This document shows, in pieces, positions 33,017 through 41,198 of a stretch of DNA of 64,000 nt. A model generated the notes under the pieces. It saw only the letters and a list, made by a program, of their open reading frames with translations, was not told where the DNA came from and made no database searches. The position numbers and the translations under genes were made by a program. Every line of letters starts with the position of its first letter. Positions within the stretch are counted from its first letter, which is position 1. The stretch comes from Coprosoma sp963632935. GTDB taxonomy: Bacteria > Bacillota_I > Bacilli_A > RF39 > UBA660. The stretch covers positions 1-64,000 of the forward strand of contig CAVGWA010000003.1 of the NCBI GenBank assembly GCA_963632935.1. Reading direction: 5' to 3'.

Positions 33017-34501
33017 ATGTCAAAAATTATTGATAGTATTTTAGGATTTGCAATTGGTGATGCGATGGGGGTTCCAATCGAATTTGAAAATAGAGAGGAT
33101 TTATTAAAGAATCCTGTTGTTAAAATGGTAGGATATGGTAGTTATGATGTTCCGAGTGGTGTATGGTCTGATGATACATCACTTACTTTAGCTACTGTTG
33201 ATTCTATTTTGGAGTGTCATACAATTGATTATGAAGATATGATGAAAAAGTTTTGTGATTTTTTAAATTTTTCTAAATATACTGCAACTAATAAAGTTTT
33301 TGATGTTGGCAAGACTACAAAAGAAAGTTTAATGAGATATTATTTAAAGAAAAATAATTTTGATGAATGTGGTAGTTTTGATATAAATAGTAATGGTAAT
33401 GGTTCTTTGATGAGAATGTTACCAATTGCTCTATATACTTATTATGATGATATTTCTGAGGAAAAATTATTAGAAGTTATTAAAAAAACATCGTCTTTAA
33501 CTCATGCTCATGAGTTTAGTATATTAGGATGTTACATATATGTTAAGTATATTCATTTTATTTTGTCTGGTTATGATAAGTTTACAGCATATGAAAAAGT
33601 TAAAGGCCTTAATTTTTATAAGTTTAGTGAGGATGCTAGAAGGTGTTATAAAAGATTTTTAACTACTGATATTTATAAATTAGATTTAGATTATATTAAA
33701 TCAAGTGGTTATATTGTTGATACTTTAGAAGCTGTTATTTGGACTTTTTTAAATACAAATTCCTTTATGGAGGCTATTGTTGGTTCAATTAATTTAGGTG
33801 GAGATACTGATACTATAGGTGCTTTAACTGGTGCTTTAGCCGGCCTTGTTTATGATGTCCCTTCATTATTTTCTGAACTTAAAAATAATGAATATTTGTT
33901 AGATTTAAGTAAGAGGTTTGATGAGGAGTTAAGATTAAATATTTTAAAGTTTGATGAAGTTATTGATGATAGGTATGGAATTGTTAAGGGAAGTAGTAAT
34001 ACTTTATTTATAAAAACTGGTAGTGGAGATAGTATTCAAGGTTATCAGAATAAGTATTTAAAGATTGCTAGAAGTATTAATTATAAATATGGTTTAACTG
34101 TTGTTGTTGCTTCTAATATTGAAACATTGGTAAGTGATGATTTTGAAAATGTGAAAAAATATTTAAATGGGGATATTTATTTTATGGGTATGAGTAATGG
34201 TGCTTCTCAAGGAATTCAGAATTTGTATGATGATGATAGAATTAAAAGTATGCTTTTAGTTAATTGTCCCCTTATGATTAATCTTCATAAAACAAAAGAA
34301 GGAATTAGTAAATATAAGGGTAAAATTACGTTTGTTTTTGGTACTAAAGATCCATCTTTTAATTATTTACCTTTGATTCAAGATTTTAGAAATGTAAGGG
34401 TTGTTACTGTTTTGGGTCAAGATCATAATTTTAGTAAGGGTGATGAATTTTTAGAATTACCTGATAAATATTTGCTTTCTAATTTGAAAGAGATAGGGTA
34501 G
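33017..34501 (+). CDS. ADP-ribosylglycohydrolase fused to an alpha/beta-hydrolase-like domain
   Basis: A 494-aa two-domain protein. Residues 1 to about 300 are an ADP-ribosylglycohydrolase (DraG/ARH) domain: GFAIGDAMGVPIEF at the start, WSDDTSLTLA near 50 and NLGGDTDTIGALTGALAG near 260 supply the two metal sites. Such enzymes remove ADP-ribose from proteins or nucleic acids. The remaining ~170 residues look like a small alpha/beta hydrolase: nucleophile elbow GMSNGAS (Ser393), GTKDPS (Asp445) and GQDHNF (His470) in the right order and spacing for a Ser-Asp-His triad. The usual lid region is not obvious. Substrate of the second domain is unknown; an ester-linked ADP-ribose or O-acetyl-ADP-ribose would make sense but is speculation. 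Own promoter and terminator. Confidence 0.88.
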   Translation: MSKIIDSILGFAIGDAMGVPIEFENREDLLKNPVVKMVGYGSYDVPSGVWSDDTSLTLATVDSILECHTIDYEDMMKKFCDFLNFSKYTATNKVFDVGKTTKESLMRYYLKKNNFDECGSFDINSNGNGSLMRMLPIALYTYYDDISEEKLLEVIKKTSSLTHAHEFSILGCYIYVKYIHFILSGYDKFTAYEKVKGLNFYKFSEDARRCYKRFLTTDIYKLDLDYIKSSGYIVDTLEAVIWTFLNTNSFMEAIVGSINLGGDTDTIGALTGALAGLVYDVPSLFSELKNNEYLLDLSKRFDEELRLNILKFDEVIDDRYGIVKGSSNTLFIKTGSGDSIQGYQNKYLKIARSINYKYGLTVVVASNIETLVSDDFENVKKYLNGDIYFMGMSNGASQGIQNLYDDDRIKSMLLVNCPLMINLHKTKEGISKYKGKITFVFGTKDPSFNYLPLIQDFRNVRVVTVLGQDHNFSKGDEFLELPDKYLLSNLKEIG

Positions 34502-34523
34502 ATTATATTTATTTACCTTTTTT
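34497..34523 (+). terminator. Probable terminator of the ADP-ribosylglycohydrolase gene
   Basis: GGTAGA (34497-34502) and TTTACC (34512-34517) pair with one G-U, followed by six T. Short stem, includes the stop codon. Confidence 0.5.
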
Positions 34524-34625
34524 GTTGGATTTTTTGTTAAATGGTAATACTAATTTCATTAAAAATTTTAATATTTTTTTGTAGATTAATGAAGAAGTAA
34601 AATGTAGTGTTGGAAATTGATTTCA

Positions 34626-34654
34626 TTAAAAAAAGATTAGTCTTTAACTAATCT
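34626..34654 (-). terminator. Terminator of the metallophosphoesterase gene
   Basis: AGATTAGT (34634-34641) and ACTAATCT (34647-34654); on the minus strand the hairpin is followed by seven T. The stem includes the minus-strand stop codon at 34637. Confidence 0.8.
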
Positions 34655-35503
34655 ATAAACATTATATGAAGGGGTATTAAATAATCTAAAGTTATTTCCA
34701 CCCAAACCATTTGATATGTATAATTCTGAGTTTTTTATAGTATAATGATTATTATAATATTTTTTAAATCCTTCTTTTCGAATGATTGACCCTATAGGGG
34801 GGATATTAATTTGTCCTCCATGCGTATGACCAGCTAGCATTAAATTAAATGGATTTACAGTTATATCGTCGATTGAATCTGGTTCATGGACTAATAAAAT
34901 TTTATATATTGGTCCGTTTTTTTCAAATGAATTTAAATAATCTATAGCTGATTTTAGTTTATCATTTATGTTTAGCTTATCTTTTGTTGAGCTTGCTCCA
35001 GCTATGAACATGTTTACATATCCTTTTTTATATATTGTATCGTATGTGTTATTTAAATCGGTAAATCCGCTATTTTGTATTATGCTGATCCATTCGTCAA
35101 ATTTTGTATCATTTTCACCACTAATTGCATATTTACCTGATTGTGCGTTTATTTTATTTAGCTCGTTTGATATTTCACTAGCCATGCTTGTTGTCATATT
35201 TGTTTTTTTGTCTATTAGATCACCTGTTAGAACTACTATGTCTGGTTTTTGTTCGTTTACGCTTTTAACTAATTTTTTAAGTTTTTTAAGGTTAAATGTT
35301 TCACCGTAGTGTATATCTGATATTTGAACTATTTTAAAACCATTGAAGTTATCGGTTAGATTGGTTATTGTTATTTTATATTCTTTTATATTTATTAGTT
35401 TTGGTTCGATAAAAAATCCATAAGCACATATTATAGATATAATAAAAATAATTAATAGAAATAGTTTTAGAAGGGAAAAATGTTTTTCTTTTTTCTTAGC
35501 CAT
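34637..35503 (-). CDS. Membrane-anchored metallophosphoesterase (YkuE/YaeI-like)
   Basis: A 288-aa protein with one N-terminal membrane helix (about 12-32) and a calcineurin-like phosphoesterase domain outside the membrane. Motifs: QISDIHYG (D-x-H), VVLTGDLID (GD), LVHEP and AGHTHGGQ. The usual GNHD motif is GEND here (SGENDTKFD), so the Asn and catalytic His are changed; activity may be altered. Relatives act on lipid A-like or phospholipid precursors (YaeI/LpxH-like) or are uncharacterised Tat substrates (YkuE). It precedes nothing on its strand; the CPBP gene lies upstream with its own terminator. Confidence 0.88.
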   Translation of the reverse strand: MAKKKEKHFSLLKLFLLIIFIISIICAYGFFIEPKLINIKEYKITITNLTDNFNGFKIVQISDIHYGETFNLKKLKKLVKSVNEQKPDIVVLTGDLIDKKTNMTTSMASEISNELNKINAQSGKYAISGENDTKFDEWISIIQNSGFTDLNNTYDTIYKKGYVNMFIAGASSTKDKLNINDKLKSAIDYLNSFEKNGPIYKILLVHEPDSIDDITVNPFNLMLAGHTHGGQINIPPIGSIIRKEGFKKYYNNHYTIKNSELYISNGLGGNNFRLFNTPSYNVYRLVKD

Positions 35504-35532
35504 GTAATCACCTATAGTAATTTTAACACAAA

Positions 35533-35553
35533 TAAAAAAAAGACAAAAGTCTT
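35533..35553 (-). terminator. Probable terminator of the CPBP gene
   Basis: On the minus strand, AAGAC, TTTT loop, GTCTT (35553 to 35540), then a run of T. The stem is short (5 bp) and begins in the stop codon. Confidence 0.5.
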
Positions 35554-36256
35554 ATGTAAAAATTAGTATGAATGTTTGCATGGCTATTATCATTCCATTA
35601 TGCATGAAATGAAATCCCATTGACACAAAGATATTGTTTGTTTTTTTAAGCATATAGGCGAAGGCAAAACCACAGCTACAGTAGGCAATTAGGTGCAAGG
35701 GGAATAGATAATTTACCGGTGTTGTTAGTAGATGAAGGCCACCAAAGATTAAGCTTGATATTGTTATGAATAAAAAATCATTTTTAAATATAGCTCTAAA
35801 GCTTAATCTAAATACTGTTTCTTCTATTATGGGTGCGAGTATGACGGCTGAGATAAATGTATAGATTGGATATAATTCAAACTCTGATCTGACTGCAGCT
35901 TCGTTGTTTGATATGCCTCCCCCTAATATGTTTATTATGGAGTTTGCTAGTAACATGAATATGAGCGCTAGTACGTAGTATTTTAAATATGTATTAAAGT
36001 ATGTTAGATGGTTTTTTTTAATATCTTGATATGCCTTTTTGAATTCTTTTTCAAATATTGAATATATTAATATAAGTATAAGCATTTCTACACCTAAAGA
36101 GTATAATATTTTTGAAATGCTTGATAAATCTGATACATTTATATGTAGTAATATGAAAGGTAGACTTTGATATTTACTAAGTAAAAAATAAATTAATATT
36201 GCACTTAGTCCTTTTATTATATATGTTATTTCATTTTTATCTGTTCTTGTTATCAT
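35552..36256 (-). CDS. CPBP family intramembrane metalloprotease
   Basis: A 234-aa protein with about six membrane helices and the CPBP (Abi/CAAX protease-like) motifs: EETVFRLSFRAIF (EExxxR), IFGGLHLLTTP (FxxxH) and FHFMHNGM (HxxxN/B). These proteases act inside the membrane; bacterial members have been linked to bacteriocin self-immunity and to processing of membrane proteins. No bacteriocin gene is visible nearby. It is transcribed divergently from rimP. Confidence 0.93.
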   Translation of the reverse strand: MITRTDKNEITYIIKGLSAILIYFLLSKYQSLPFILLHINVSDLSSISKILYSLGVEMLILILIYSIFEKEFKKAYQDIKKNHLTYFNTYLKYYVLALIFMLLANSIINILGGGISNNEAAVRSEFELYPIYTFISAVILAPIIEETVFRLSFRAIFKNDFLFITISSLIFGGLHLLTTPVNYLFPLHLIAYCSCGFAFAYMLKKTNNIFVSMGFHFMHNGMIIAMQTFILIFT

Positions 36257-36328
36257 TTATATCACCAAATTTATTATACTTAAATTTAGTGAAATTTTAA
36301 AGAAAAGTTTTAAATTATGTGTAAAGTA

Positions 36329-36380
36329 TGGTATAATCTTCTATAGACGTGCAGAAAAAGAGTGGGGTGGCCCACTCTTT
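36329..36380 (+). promoter_or_regulatory. rimP operon promoter and hairpin leader
   Basis: An extended -10 promoter (TGG TATAAT, 36329-36337) is followed by a short 5' leader with a perfect 10-bp hairpin: AAAGAGTGGG (36357-36366), GTGG loop, CCCACTCTTT (36371-36380). Only three T follow the stem, so it is a weak terminator at best. I recall similar AGAGTGGG hairpins upstream of rimP in other Firmicutes, which suggests a conserved cis-element, perhaps an attenuator or protein-binding site for this operon. Confidence 0.65.
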
Positions 36381-36400
36381 AATGTAGTTTTGGAGGTGTT

Positions 36401-36664
36401 ATGTTGGAAGATAAGATAAGAGGTTTATTAGAAAAGAAAATTAATGAGGCTGGATATATTTTAGATGAGGTATTTTATGGCAAGGAAGAAAATGTAAATA
36501 CCTTAAGACTTGTTATTGATAAATCTGGTTTTATTAATGTTGGTGATTGTGTTAAGGTAAATGAAATTGTAAATCCAATATTGGATGAAAATGATCCGAT
36601 TAGTGAAAGCTATGTTTTAGATGTTTGTTCTAAGGAAAAAGGAGATGATAGTGATGGACAGTAA
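36401..36664 (+). CDS. rimP: Ribosome maturation factor RimP, N-terminal domain only
   Basis: 30S assembly factor. The 87 residues match the RimP N-terminal alpha/beta domain (LRLVIDKSGFINVGDCVKVNEIVNPILDENDPISESYVLDVCS), but the protein stops there. Ordinary RimP is about 150 aa and has a C-terminal SH3-like domain. The DNA after the stop is the nusA gene, overlapping by 11 bases, so there is no lost downstream frame to restore. The truncation may be an evolved short form. ATG 36401 follows TGGAGGTG. It heads rimP-nusA-rnpM-infB-rbfA, as in other Firmicutes. Confidence 0.85.
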   Translation: MLEDKIRGLLEKKINEAGYILDEVFYGKEENVNTLRLVIDKSGFINVGDCVKVNEIVNPILDENDPISESYVLDVCSKEKGDDSDGQ

Positions 36665-37808
36665 AAAGTTTTTATTAGCTGTTAATAATTTGTCAAAGGA
36701 AAAGGGTATTGATAAAGATACAATATTTGATGCAATGGAATTAGCTCTTACAAGTGCTTATAAGAAAAATTATCATTCTCTTTCTAATGTCCGTGTTGAC
36801 ATTAATAGAGAAACTGGTGAGATAAAGATATTTTCATATAAGACTGTTGTTTTTAATGAAGAGTTTGAAAAGGAAGATGGAGTTTTAGAAAAAGAAATTA
36901 TTACTGATGAAGATGGTAATGAGGAAGAGGTTGAAAAGGAATTTTATTTTGATGATAGAATTCATATAACTTTGGAAGATGCTTTAAAGAAGGTTCCTGG
37001 TATTAAGATTGGTGATACTATTGAAAAGGAAGTTACTCCAAAAGATTTTGGTAGGGTTGCGGCTGCTACTGCAAAACAGGTTGTTGTCCAAAAGATTAGA
37101 GAAGCTGAAAGAGAAATTATTAATGAGGAGTTTGCTGATAAACAAGACGAGATGGTTACTGGTATAGTAGCTATGGAAGATCAAAGAAATTATTATGTTG
37201 ATTTAGGTAGAACTCAAGGAATTTTACCTAAAAGTGAGATTATTCCTGGTGAGACTATTAAAATGTCATCTAGTTTAAAGGTTTATATTACTAAAGTTGA
37301 AAATAATTCTAAGGGACCTTTAATTTTACTTTCTAGAAAACATTATGGTTTTGTTAAAAGATTATTTGAACTTGAAATACCTGAAATTAATGAAGGAATT
37401 ATTTTAGTTTATAGTGTGGCTAGAGAAGCTGGTAATAGAACTAAGATTGCTGTTTATTCTGAGAATCCTAATGTTGATCCTGTTGGTTCTTGTATTGGTG
37501 AGAAAGGTAGTAGAATAAATCGTATTATTAATGAATTAAATGGTGAAAAAATCGATATTGTTAAATATGAATCTGATGATAGTAGATTTATTGAAAATGC
37601 TTTAAGTCCTGCTCGCAATTTGCACGTTTTCATTACTGATGATAAAAAGAAGGAAGCTTTGGTTGTTGTTAATAATGAAAATCTTTCACTTGCTATTGGT
37701 AAGAAAGGTTTAAATATTAAGCTTGCTTCTAGATTAACTCATTATAAGTTAGACGTTCAAACTATTGAACAAGCTAAAGAAAATGGTATTAGTATTGTTG
37801 AGGATTAG
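36654..37808 (+). CDS. nusA: Transcription termination/antitermination factor NusA
   Basis: RNA polymerase-binding pausing and termination factor; 384 aa, close to the Bacillus length, without the E. coli C-terminal acidic repeats. An N-terminal RNAP-binding domain is followed by S1 (about 135-200, GILPKSEIIPGE), KH1 (GSCIGEKGSRINRI) and KH2 (LAIGKKGLNIKLAS). ATG 36654 is preceded by GGAGATGA; start lies inside rimP, giving translational coupling. Confidence 0.96.
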   Translation: MDSKKFLLAVNNLSKEKGIDKDTIFDAMELALTSAYKKNYHSLSNVRVDINRETGEIKIFSYKTVVFNEEFEKEDGVLEKEIITDEDGNEEEVEKEFYFDDRIHITLEDALKKVPGIKIGDTIEKEVTPKDFGRVAAATAKQVVVQKIREAEREIINEEFADKQDEMVTGIVAMEDQRNYYVDLGRTQGILPKSEIIPGETIKMSSSLKVYITKVENNSKGPLILLSRKHYGFVKRLFELEIPEINEGIILVYSVAREAGNRTKIAVYSENPNVDPVGSCIGEKGSRINRIINELNGEKIDIVKYESDDSRFIENALSPARNLHVFITDDKKKEALVVVNNENLSLAIGKKGLNIKLASRLTHYKLDVQTIEQAKENGISIVED

Positions 37809-37811
37809 TTT

Positions 37812-38069
37812 ATGAAGATGAAGAAAATACCGATGAGAATGTGTGTTGTTACAAGGGAAAAACTGCCTAAGTATGAACTTATTAGGGTAGTTAAGACTGA
37901 TGATGGTGTTATTGTTGATAAAACTGGAAAGGTTAATGGTAGAGGAGCTTATTTAAAAAAAGATAAAGAGGTATTTTTAAAGGCTAAAAATAGTAAAATA
38001 TTAAATAGGCAATTGGAAACGATTGTTGATGATAGGGTGTTTGATGAATTAAATAGTTTATTAGATTAG
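37812..38069 (+). CDS. rnpM: YlxR / RNase P modulator RnpM
   Basis: An 85-aa protein of the YlxR (DUF448) family: MRMCVVTREKLPKYELIRVVK and the NGRGAYLKKD RNA-binding loop. YlxR of B. subtilis has been described as a modulator of RNase P (RnpM), and in other work as a nucleoid-associated regulator. It sits between nusA and infB as in other Firmicutes, but the L7Ae-like ylxQ gene that usually follows it is missing. Confidence 0.93.
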   Translation: MKMKKIPMRMCVVTREKLPKYELIRVVKTDDGVIVDKTGKVNGRGAYLKKDKEVFLKAKNSKILNRQLETIVDDRVFDELNSLLD

Positions 38070-38086
38070 AAAGAAGGTGCTTAAGT

Positions 38087-40165
38087 ATGATGAGTGTGAG
38101 AGAATATGCGGAAGATATTAACCGTGATGTTTTAGAGGTTTTAGATAAATGTTTAGAGCTAGATATTGATGTTAAAACGGCTGATGATGTGCTTGATGAG
38201 GAAGCTATTATTATGCTTGACAGTAGTTTTGATGAAATTAGTGAAGAGATGGAAGATGAAGAAATTGCTGAAGAGGTAGCTTTGGAAGAGAGCGGAATTG
38301 ATTCTAAGAAAAAACCTAAAAAGGTTAAAAAGCCTGATAATAAGAAAGCATTTGCTCAAAAGAAAAAAGCAATGTATAAAAGTAAGGAAAAATTGCAAAG
38401 TAATGCACCTATAGATAATGATAATATTATTTTGTATAAAGAGAATATGACTATATCACAGCTTGCTAAAGAAATGAATATTGCAGCTAGTGAACTTATT
38501 AAGAAATTATTTTCTTTAGGTTTGATGGTTAATATTAATAGTCCTGTTTCTTTTGAAAATGCAGAAATTATTGTTTTAGATTATGGCAAAGAATTAAAGA
38601 AGGAATCTACTTTAGATGTAGCTAATTTTGAAGAATTTGAGGTAACTGATAGGGAAGAGGATTTAGTTACTAGACCTGCTGTTGTTACTATTATGGGACA
38701 TGTTGATCATGGTAAAACTACTTTACTTGATGCAATTAGAAAGACTAATGTTGCTGAAGGTGAGGCTGGAGGAATTACTCAAGCTATTAGTGCATATCAA
38801 GTTGAAAGAGATGGAAAAAAGATTACATTTATTGATACTCCTGGACATGCGGCTTTTACTGAAATGCGTGCTAGAGGTGCTAGTATAACTGATATTGTTA
38901 TTATTATAGTAGCGGCTGATGATGGTGTTATGCCTCAAACTAGAGAAGCTATTGATCATGCTAAGGCAGCTGGCGTTCCTATTATTGTAGCTGTTAATAA
39001 GATGGATAAACCAGGTGCTAATCCTGATAAGGTTATGAATGAGATGGCTGAGGCTGGTCTTATGCCAGAACAGTGGGGTGGAGATGTTATATTTAGTCAA
39101 ATTTCTGCTGTTAATGGCGATGGTATTGATGAGCTTTTAGAAAATATTTTGCTTGTTGCTGAAGTTAATAATTATAGAGCTAATCCTAATCGTTATGCGA
39201 TGGGTACGGTTGTTGAATCAAAGTTAGATAAACATTTAGGACCTATTGTTACTGTTTTGGTTCAAAATGGGACTTTACGTTTAGGTGATCCTGTTGTTGT
39301 TGGTAGTTTTTTTGGTAAGGTAAGAACACTTCGTAATGATAAGGGTGAAGAGATTACAATGGCTTTACCTAGTCAACCTGTTGAAATTACTGGTCTTAAT
39401 GGTGTACCTTCAGCTGGTGATAAGTTTATGGCTTTTGAAAGCGAAAAGGAAGCTAAGGCAATTGCTGCTAAAAGGGCTATTCAAGCTAAAGAAAAAGAAA
39501 ATAAAGCTAAAGCATCTGTTTCTTTGGATGATTTATTTGCTCAAATTGGTGAAGGTTTAAAAGAGATAAATGTTATTATTAAAGCTGATGTAAATGGTAG
39601 TAGTGAAGCTGTTAAAAATAGTTTACAGAAGATTGAAGTTGATGGAGTTAAGATAAATGTTATTAGAAGTAGTGTTGGTGGCATTACTGAAAGTGATATT
39701 GTTTTAGCTAAGGCTTCTAATGCTATTATTATTGGTTTTAATGTAAGACCTAGTAATATAATTAAAGATAAAGCTAAAGCTGATGGTGTTGAAATTAGAT
39801 TTTATAATATTATTTATAAAGCAGTTGAAGAGATGGAAAATGCTATGAAGGGTATGCTTGATCCTGAATATGAAGAAAATGTTTTAGGGTCTGCTGAGAT
39901 TAGACAAATATTTAAGTTTTCTAAGATTGGTAATATTGCGGGCTCTTTTATAACTGATGGTGCTGTCAGACGTGATAGTAATGCTAGAGTTATTCGTGAT
40001 GGCGTTGTTATTTATGATGGTAAAATTGGTTCTTTACAACGTGAAAAAGATAGTGTCAAAGAAGTTAAAAAAGGTTATGAATGTGGTATTACAGTTGACA
40101 ATTTTAATGATATTAAAGTTGGAGATATTATAGAAGCTTATGAAATGGTGGAGATTGCTAGATGA
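38087..40165 (+). CDS. infB: Translation initiation factor IF-2
   Basis: GTPase that places fMet-tRNA on the 30S subunit; 692 aa. Two IF2N modules in the first ~180 residues flank a Lys-rich linker; the G domain begins with IMGHVDHGKTTLL (G1, near 204), then DTPGHAAF (G3) and NKMDKP (G4), followed by domains II-IV. The ATG at 38087 (an ATG pair) follows AAGAAGGTG. The stop overlaps the rbfA ATG (ATGA). Confidence 0.97.
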   Translation: MMSVREYAEDINRDVLEVLDKCLELDIDVKTADDVLDEEAIIMLDSSFDEISEEMEDEEIAEEVALEESGIDSKKKPKKVKKPDNKKAFAQKKKAMYKSKEKLQSNAPIDNDNIILYKENMTISQLAKEMNIAASELIKKLFSLGLMVNINSPVSFENAEIIVLDYGKELKKESTLDVANFEEFEVTDREEDLVTRPAVVTIMGHVDHGKTTLLDAIRKTNVAEGEAGGITQAISAYQVERDGKKITFIDTPGHAAFTEMRARGASITDIVIIIVAADDGVMPQTREAIDHAKAAGVPIIVAVNKMDKPGANPDKVMNEMAEAGLMPEQWGGDVIFSQISAVNGDGIDELLENILLVAEVNNYRANPNRYAMGTVVESKLDKHLGPIVTVLVQNGTLRLGDPVVVGSFFGKVRTLRNDKGEEITMALPSQPVEITGLNGVPSAGDKFMAFESEKEAKAIAAKRAIQAKEKENKAKASVSLDDLFAQIGEGLKEINVIIKADVNGSSEAVKNSLQKIEVDGVKINVIRSSVGGITESDIVLAKASNAIIIGFNVRPSNIIKDKAKADGVEIRFYNIIYKAVEEMENAMKGMLDPEYEENVLGSAEIRQIFKFSKIGNIAGSFITDGAVRRDSNARVIRDGVVIYDGKIGSLQREKDSVKEVKKGYECGITVDNFNDIKVGDIIEAYEMVEIAR

Positions 40166-40500
40166 GTGTTAAAATAGAGAGAATTTCTGATGCTTTGATT
40201 GAACAGATTAGTTATATAATTGCTAATGAGGTAAAAAATGGTATTAAGTTTGTTACTATAACTGATGTAAAGGTTAGTGGTGATTTATCATTTGCCAAGG
40301 TATATTTTACGGTTTTGGATGAAAGCAAAAAAGATGAAGTTTTAAAAATTTTAAAAGAAGCTAGTGGTTTTATTAGACATGAACTCAGGGACAGAGTAGA
40401 GATTAGACAAATACCTGATTTGAAGTTTGTTTACGATGATACAATCGATCATGCTAAAAAAATTGAGGATATTATTGAAAAATTACATGAAGATTGTTGA
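40162..40500 (+). CDS. rbfA: Ribosome-binding factor A
   Basis: 30S maturation factor with a type II KH fold; 112 aa. ISDALIEQISYIIANEV near the start and FIRHELRDRVEIRQIPDLKFVYDD near the end are typical. It overlaps infB by four bases. Its TGA stop is embedded in the -35 box of the infC promoter (40497-40502), so this operon ends exactly where the next begins; truB, which often follows, is absent. Confidence 0.96.
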   Translation: MSVKIERISDALIEQISYIIANEVKNGIKFVTITDVKVSGDLSFAKVYFTVLDESKKDEVLKILKEASGFIRHELRDRVEIRQIPDLKFVYDDTIDHAKKIEDIIEKLHEDC

Positions 40501-40525
40501 CATGTATAGTAAATTTGTGTATAAT
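40497..40525 (+). promoter_or_regulatory. Consensus promoter of infC-rpmI-rplT
   Basis: TTGACA (40497-40502), 17-bp spacer, TATAAT (40520-40525), a perfect match overlapping the rbfA stop. Confidence 0.92.
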
Positions 40526-40650
40526 CTGTTGTGTAATTTGAAAAGGAAAGAAGAAGTGTCCACTTCTCACCTGATTGCTTATAGGCGATGGGTAAATGCT
40601 GATGTTTATTAATGCAGGTGGATACTCTTTGTATTCACTTTTTTATTGGA
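40526..40650 (+). promoter_or_regulatory. infC operon leader (L20/IF3-type) with attenuator terminator
   Basis: The 5' untranslated leader of about 120 nt is highly structured. An early hairpin (AGAAGTG...CACTTCT, around 40552-40567) is followed by CACCTG, which can pair over a distance with CAGGTG (40615-40620). The last hairpin, GTGGATAC (40618-40625) with GTATTCAC (40631-40638), is followed by six T and is an intrinsic terminator just before the GGAGGTG site. This is the layout of the L20-controlled leader of B. subtilis infC-rpmI-rplT. CAGGTG lies across the terminator's 5' arm, so pairing with CACCTG would act as an antiterminator. Confidence 0.75.
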
Positions 40651-40660
40651 GGTGTCTAGT

Positions 40661-41188
40661 ATCGCAAAGGAAAAAGGTTTGTATATTAACGAACAAATAC
40701 GAGCAAAGGAAGTTATGGTAATTGGTCCTAATGGTGAACAGTTAGGTGTTAAACCAATTAAAGATGCACTTACTTTGGCTAATTATGCAGGATTTGATTT
40801 AGTACTTATGAATCCAGGTGGTAAACCACCAGTTTGTAAAATAATGGATTATAATCGTTATAAGTATGAAAGCAAGAAGAAACAAAAAGAGAACATGAAA
40901 AGACAACGTGAAGCTAATTTAGATATGAAAGAGTATAAATTATCTGTTACTATTGATGTTCATGATTTTAATACTAAACTTAAAAATGCAACTAAGTATT
41001 TAGAAAAAGGTCATAAGGTTAAGGTTAGTGTTAGATTTAAAGGTAGAGAAATTACTCATAGTAATTTGGGTAAAGAAGTTCTTATGCGTTTTGCAGAACA
41101 GGCAAAGGATGTTGCAATTATTGAACAAATGCCAAAACTTGAAGGTCGTATTATGGCATTGATACTTGCACCAAATAAGGAAAAATAG
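40661..41188 (+). CDS. infC: Translation initiation factor IF-3, AUC start
   Basis: Fidelity factor for start-site selection on the 30S subunit; 175 aa. The text EKGLYINEQIRAKEVMVIGPNGEQLG, PPVCKIMDYNRYKYESKKK and VKVSVRFKGREITH mark both IF3 domains. No ATG, GTG or TTG is placed correctly. A perfect GGAGGTG (40648-40654) is followed six bases later by ATC at 40661, exactly where the family N-terminus should begin. IF3 genes are known for AUU or similar near-cognate starts that make IF3 repress its own translation. A TTG at 40646 lies before the ribosome site and cannot use it. Confidence 0.93.
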   Translation: MAKEKGLYINEQIRAKEVMVIGPNGEQLGVKPIKDALTLANYAGFDLVLMNPGGKPPVCKIMDYNRYKYESKKKQKENMKRQREANLDMKEYKLSVTIDVHDFNTKLKNATKYLEKGHKVKVSVRFKGREITHSNLGKEVLMRFAEQAKDVAIIEQMPKLEGRIMALILAPNKEK

Positions 41189-41198
41189 GAGGAAGATT

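Noticed and set aside
40427..40612. An open frame across the rbfA end and infC leader
   Set aside because: It overlaps rbfA in another frame, has no ribosome site and runs through leader hairpins.
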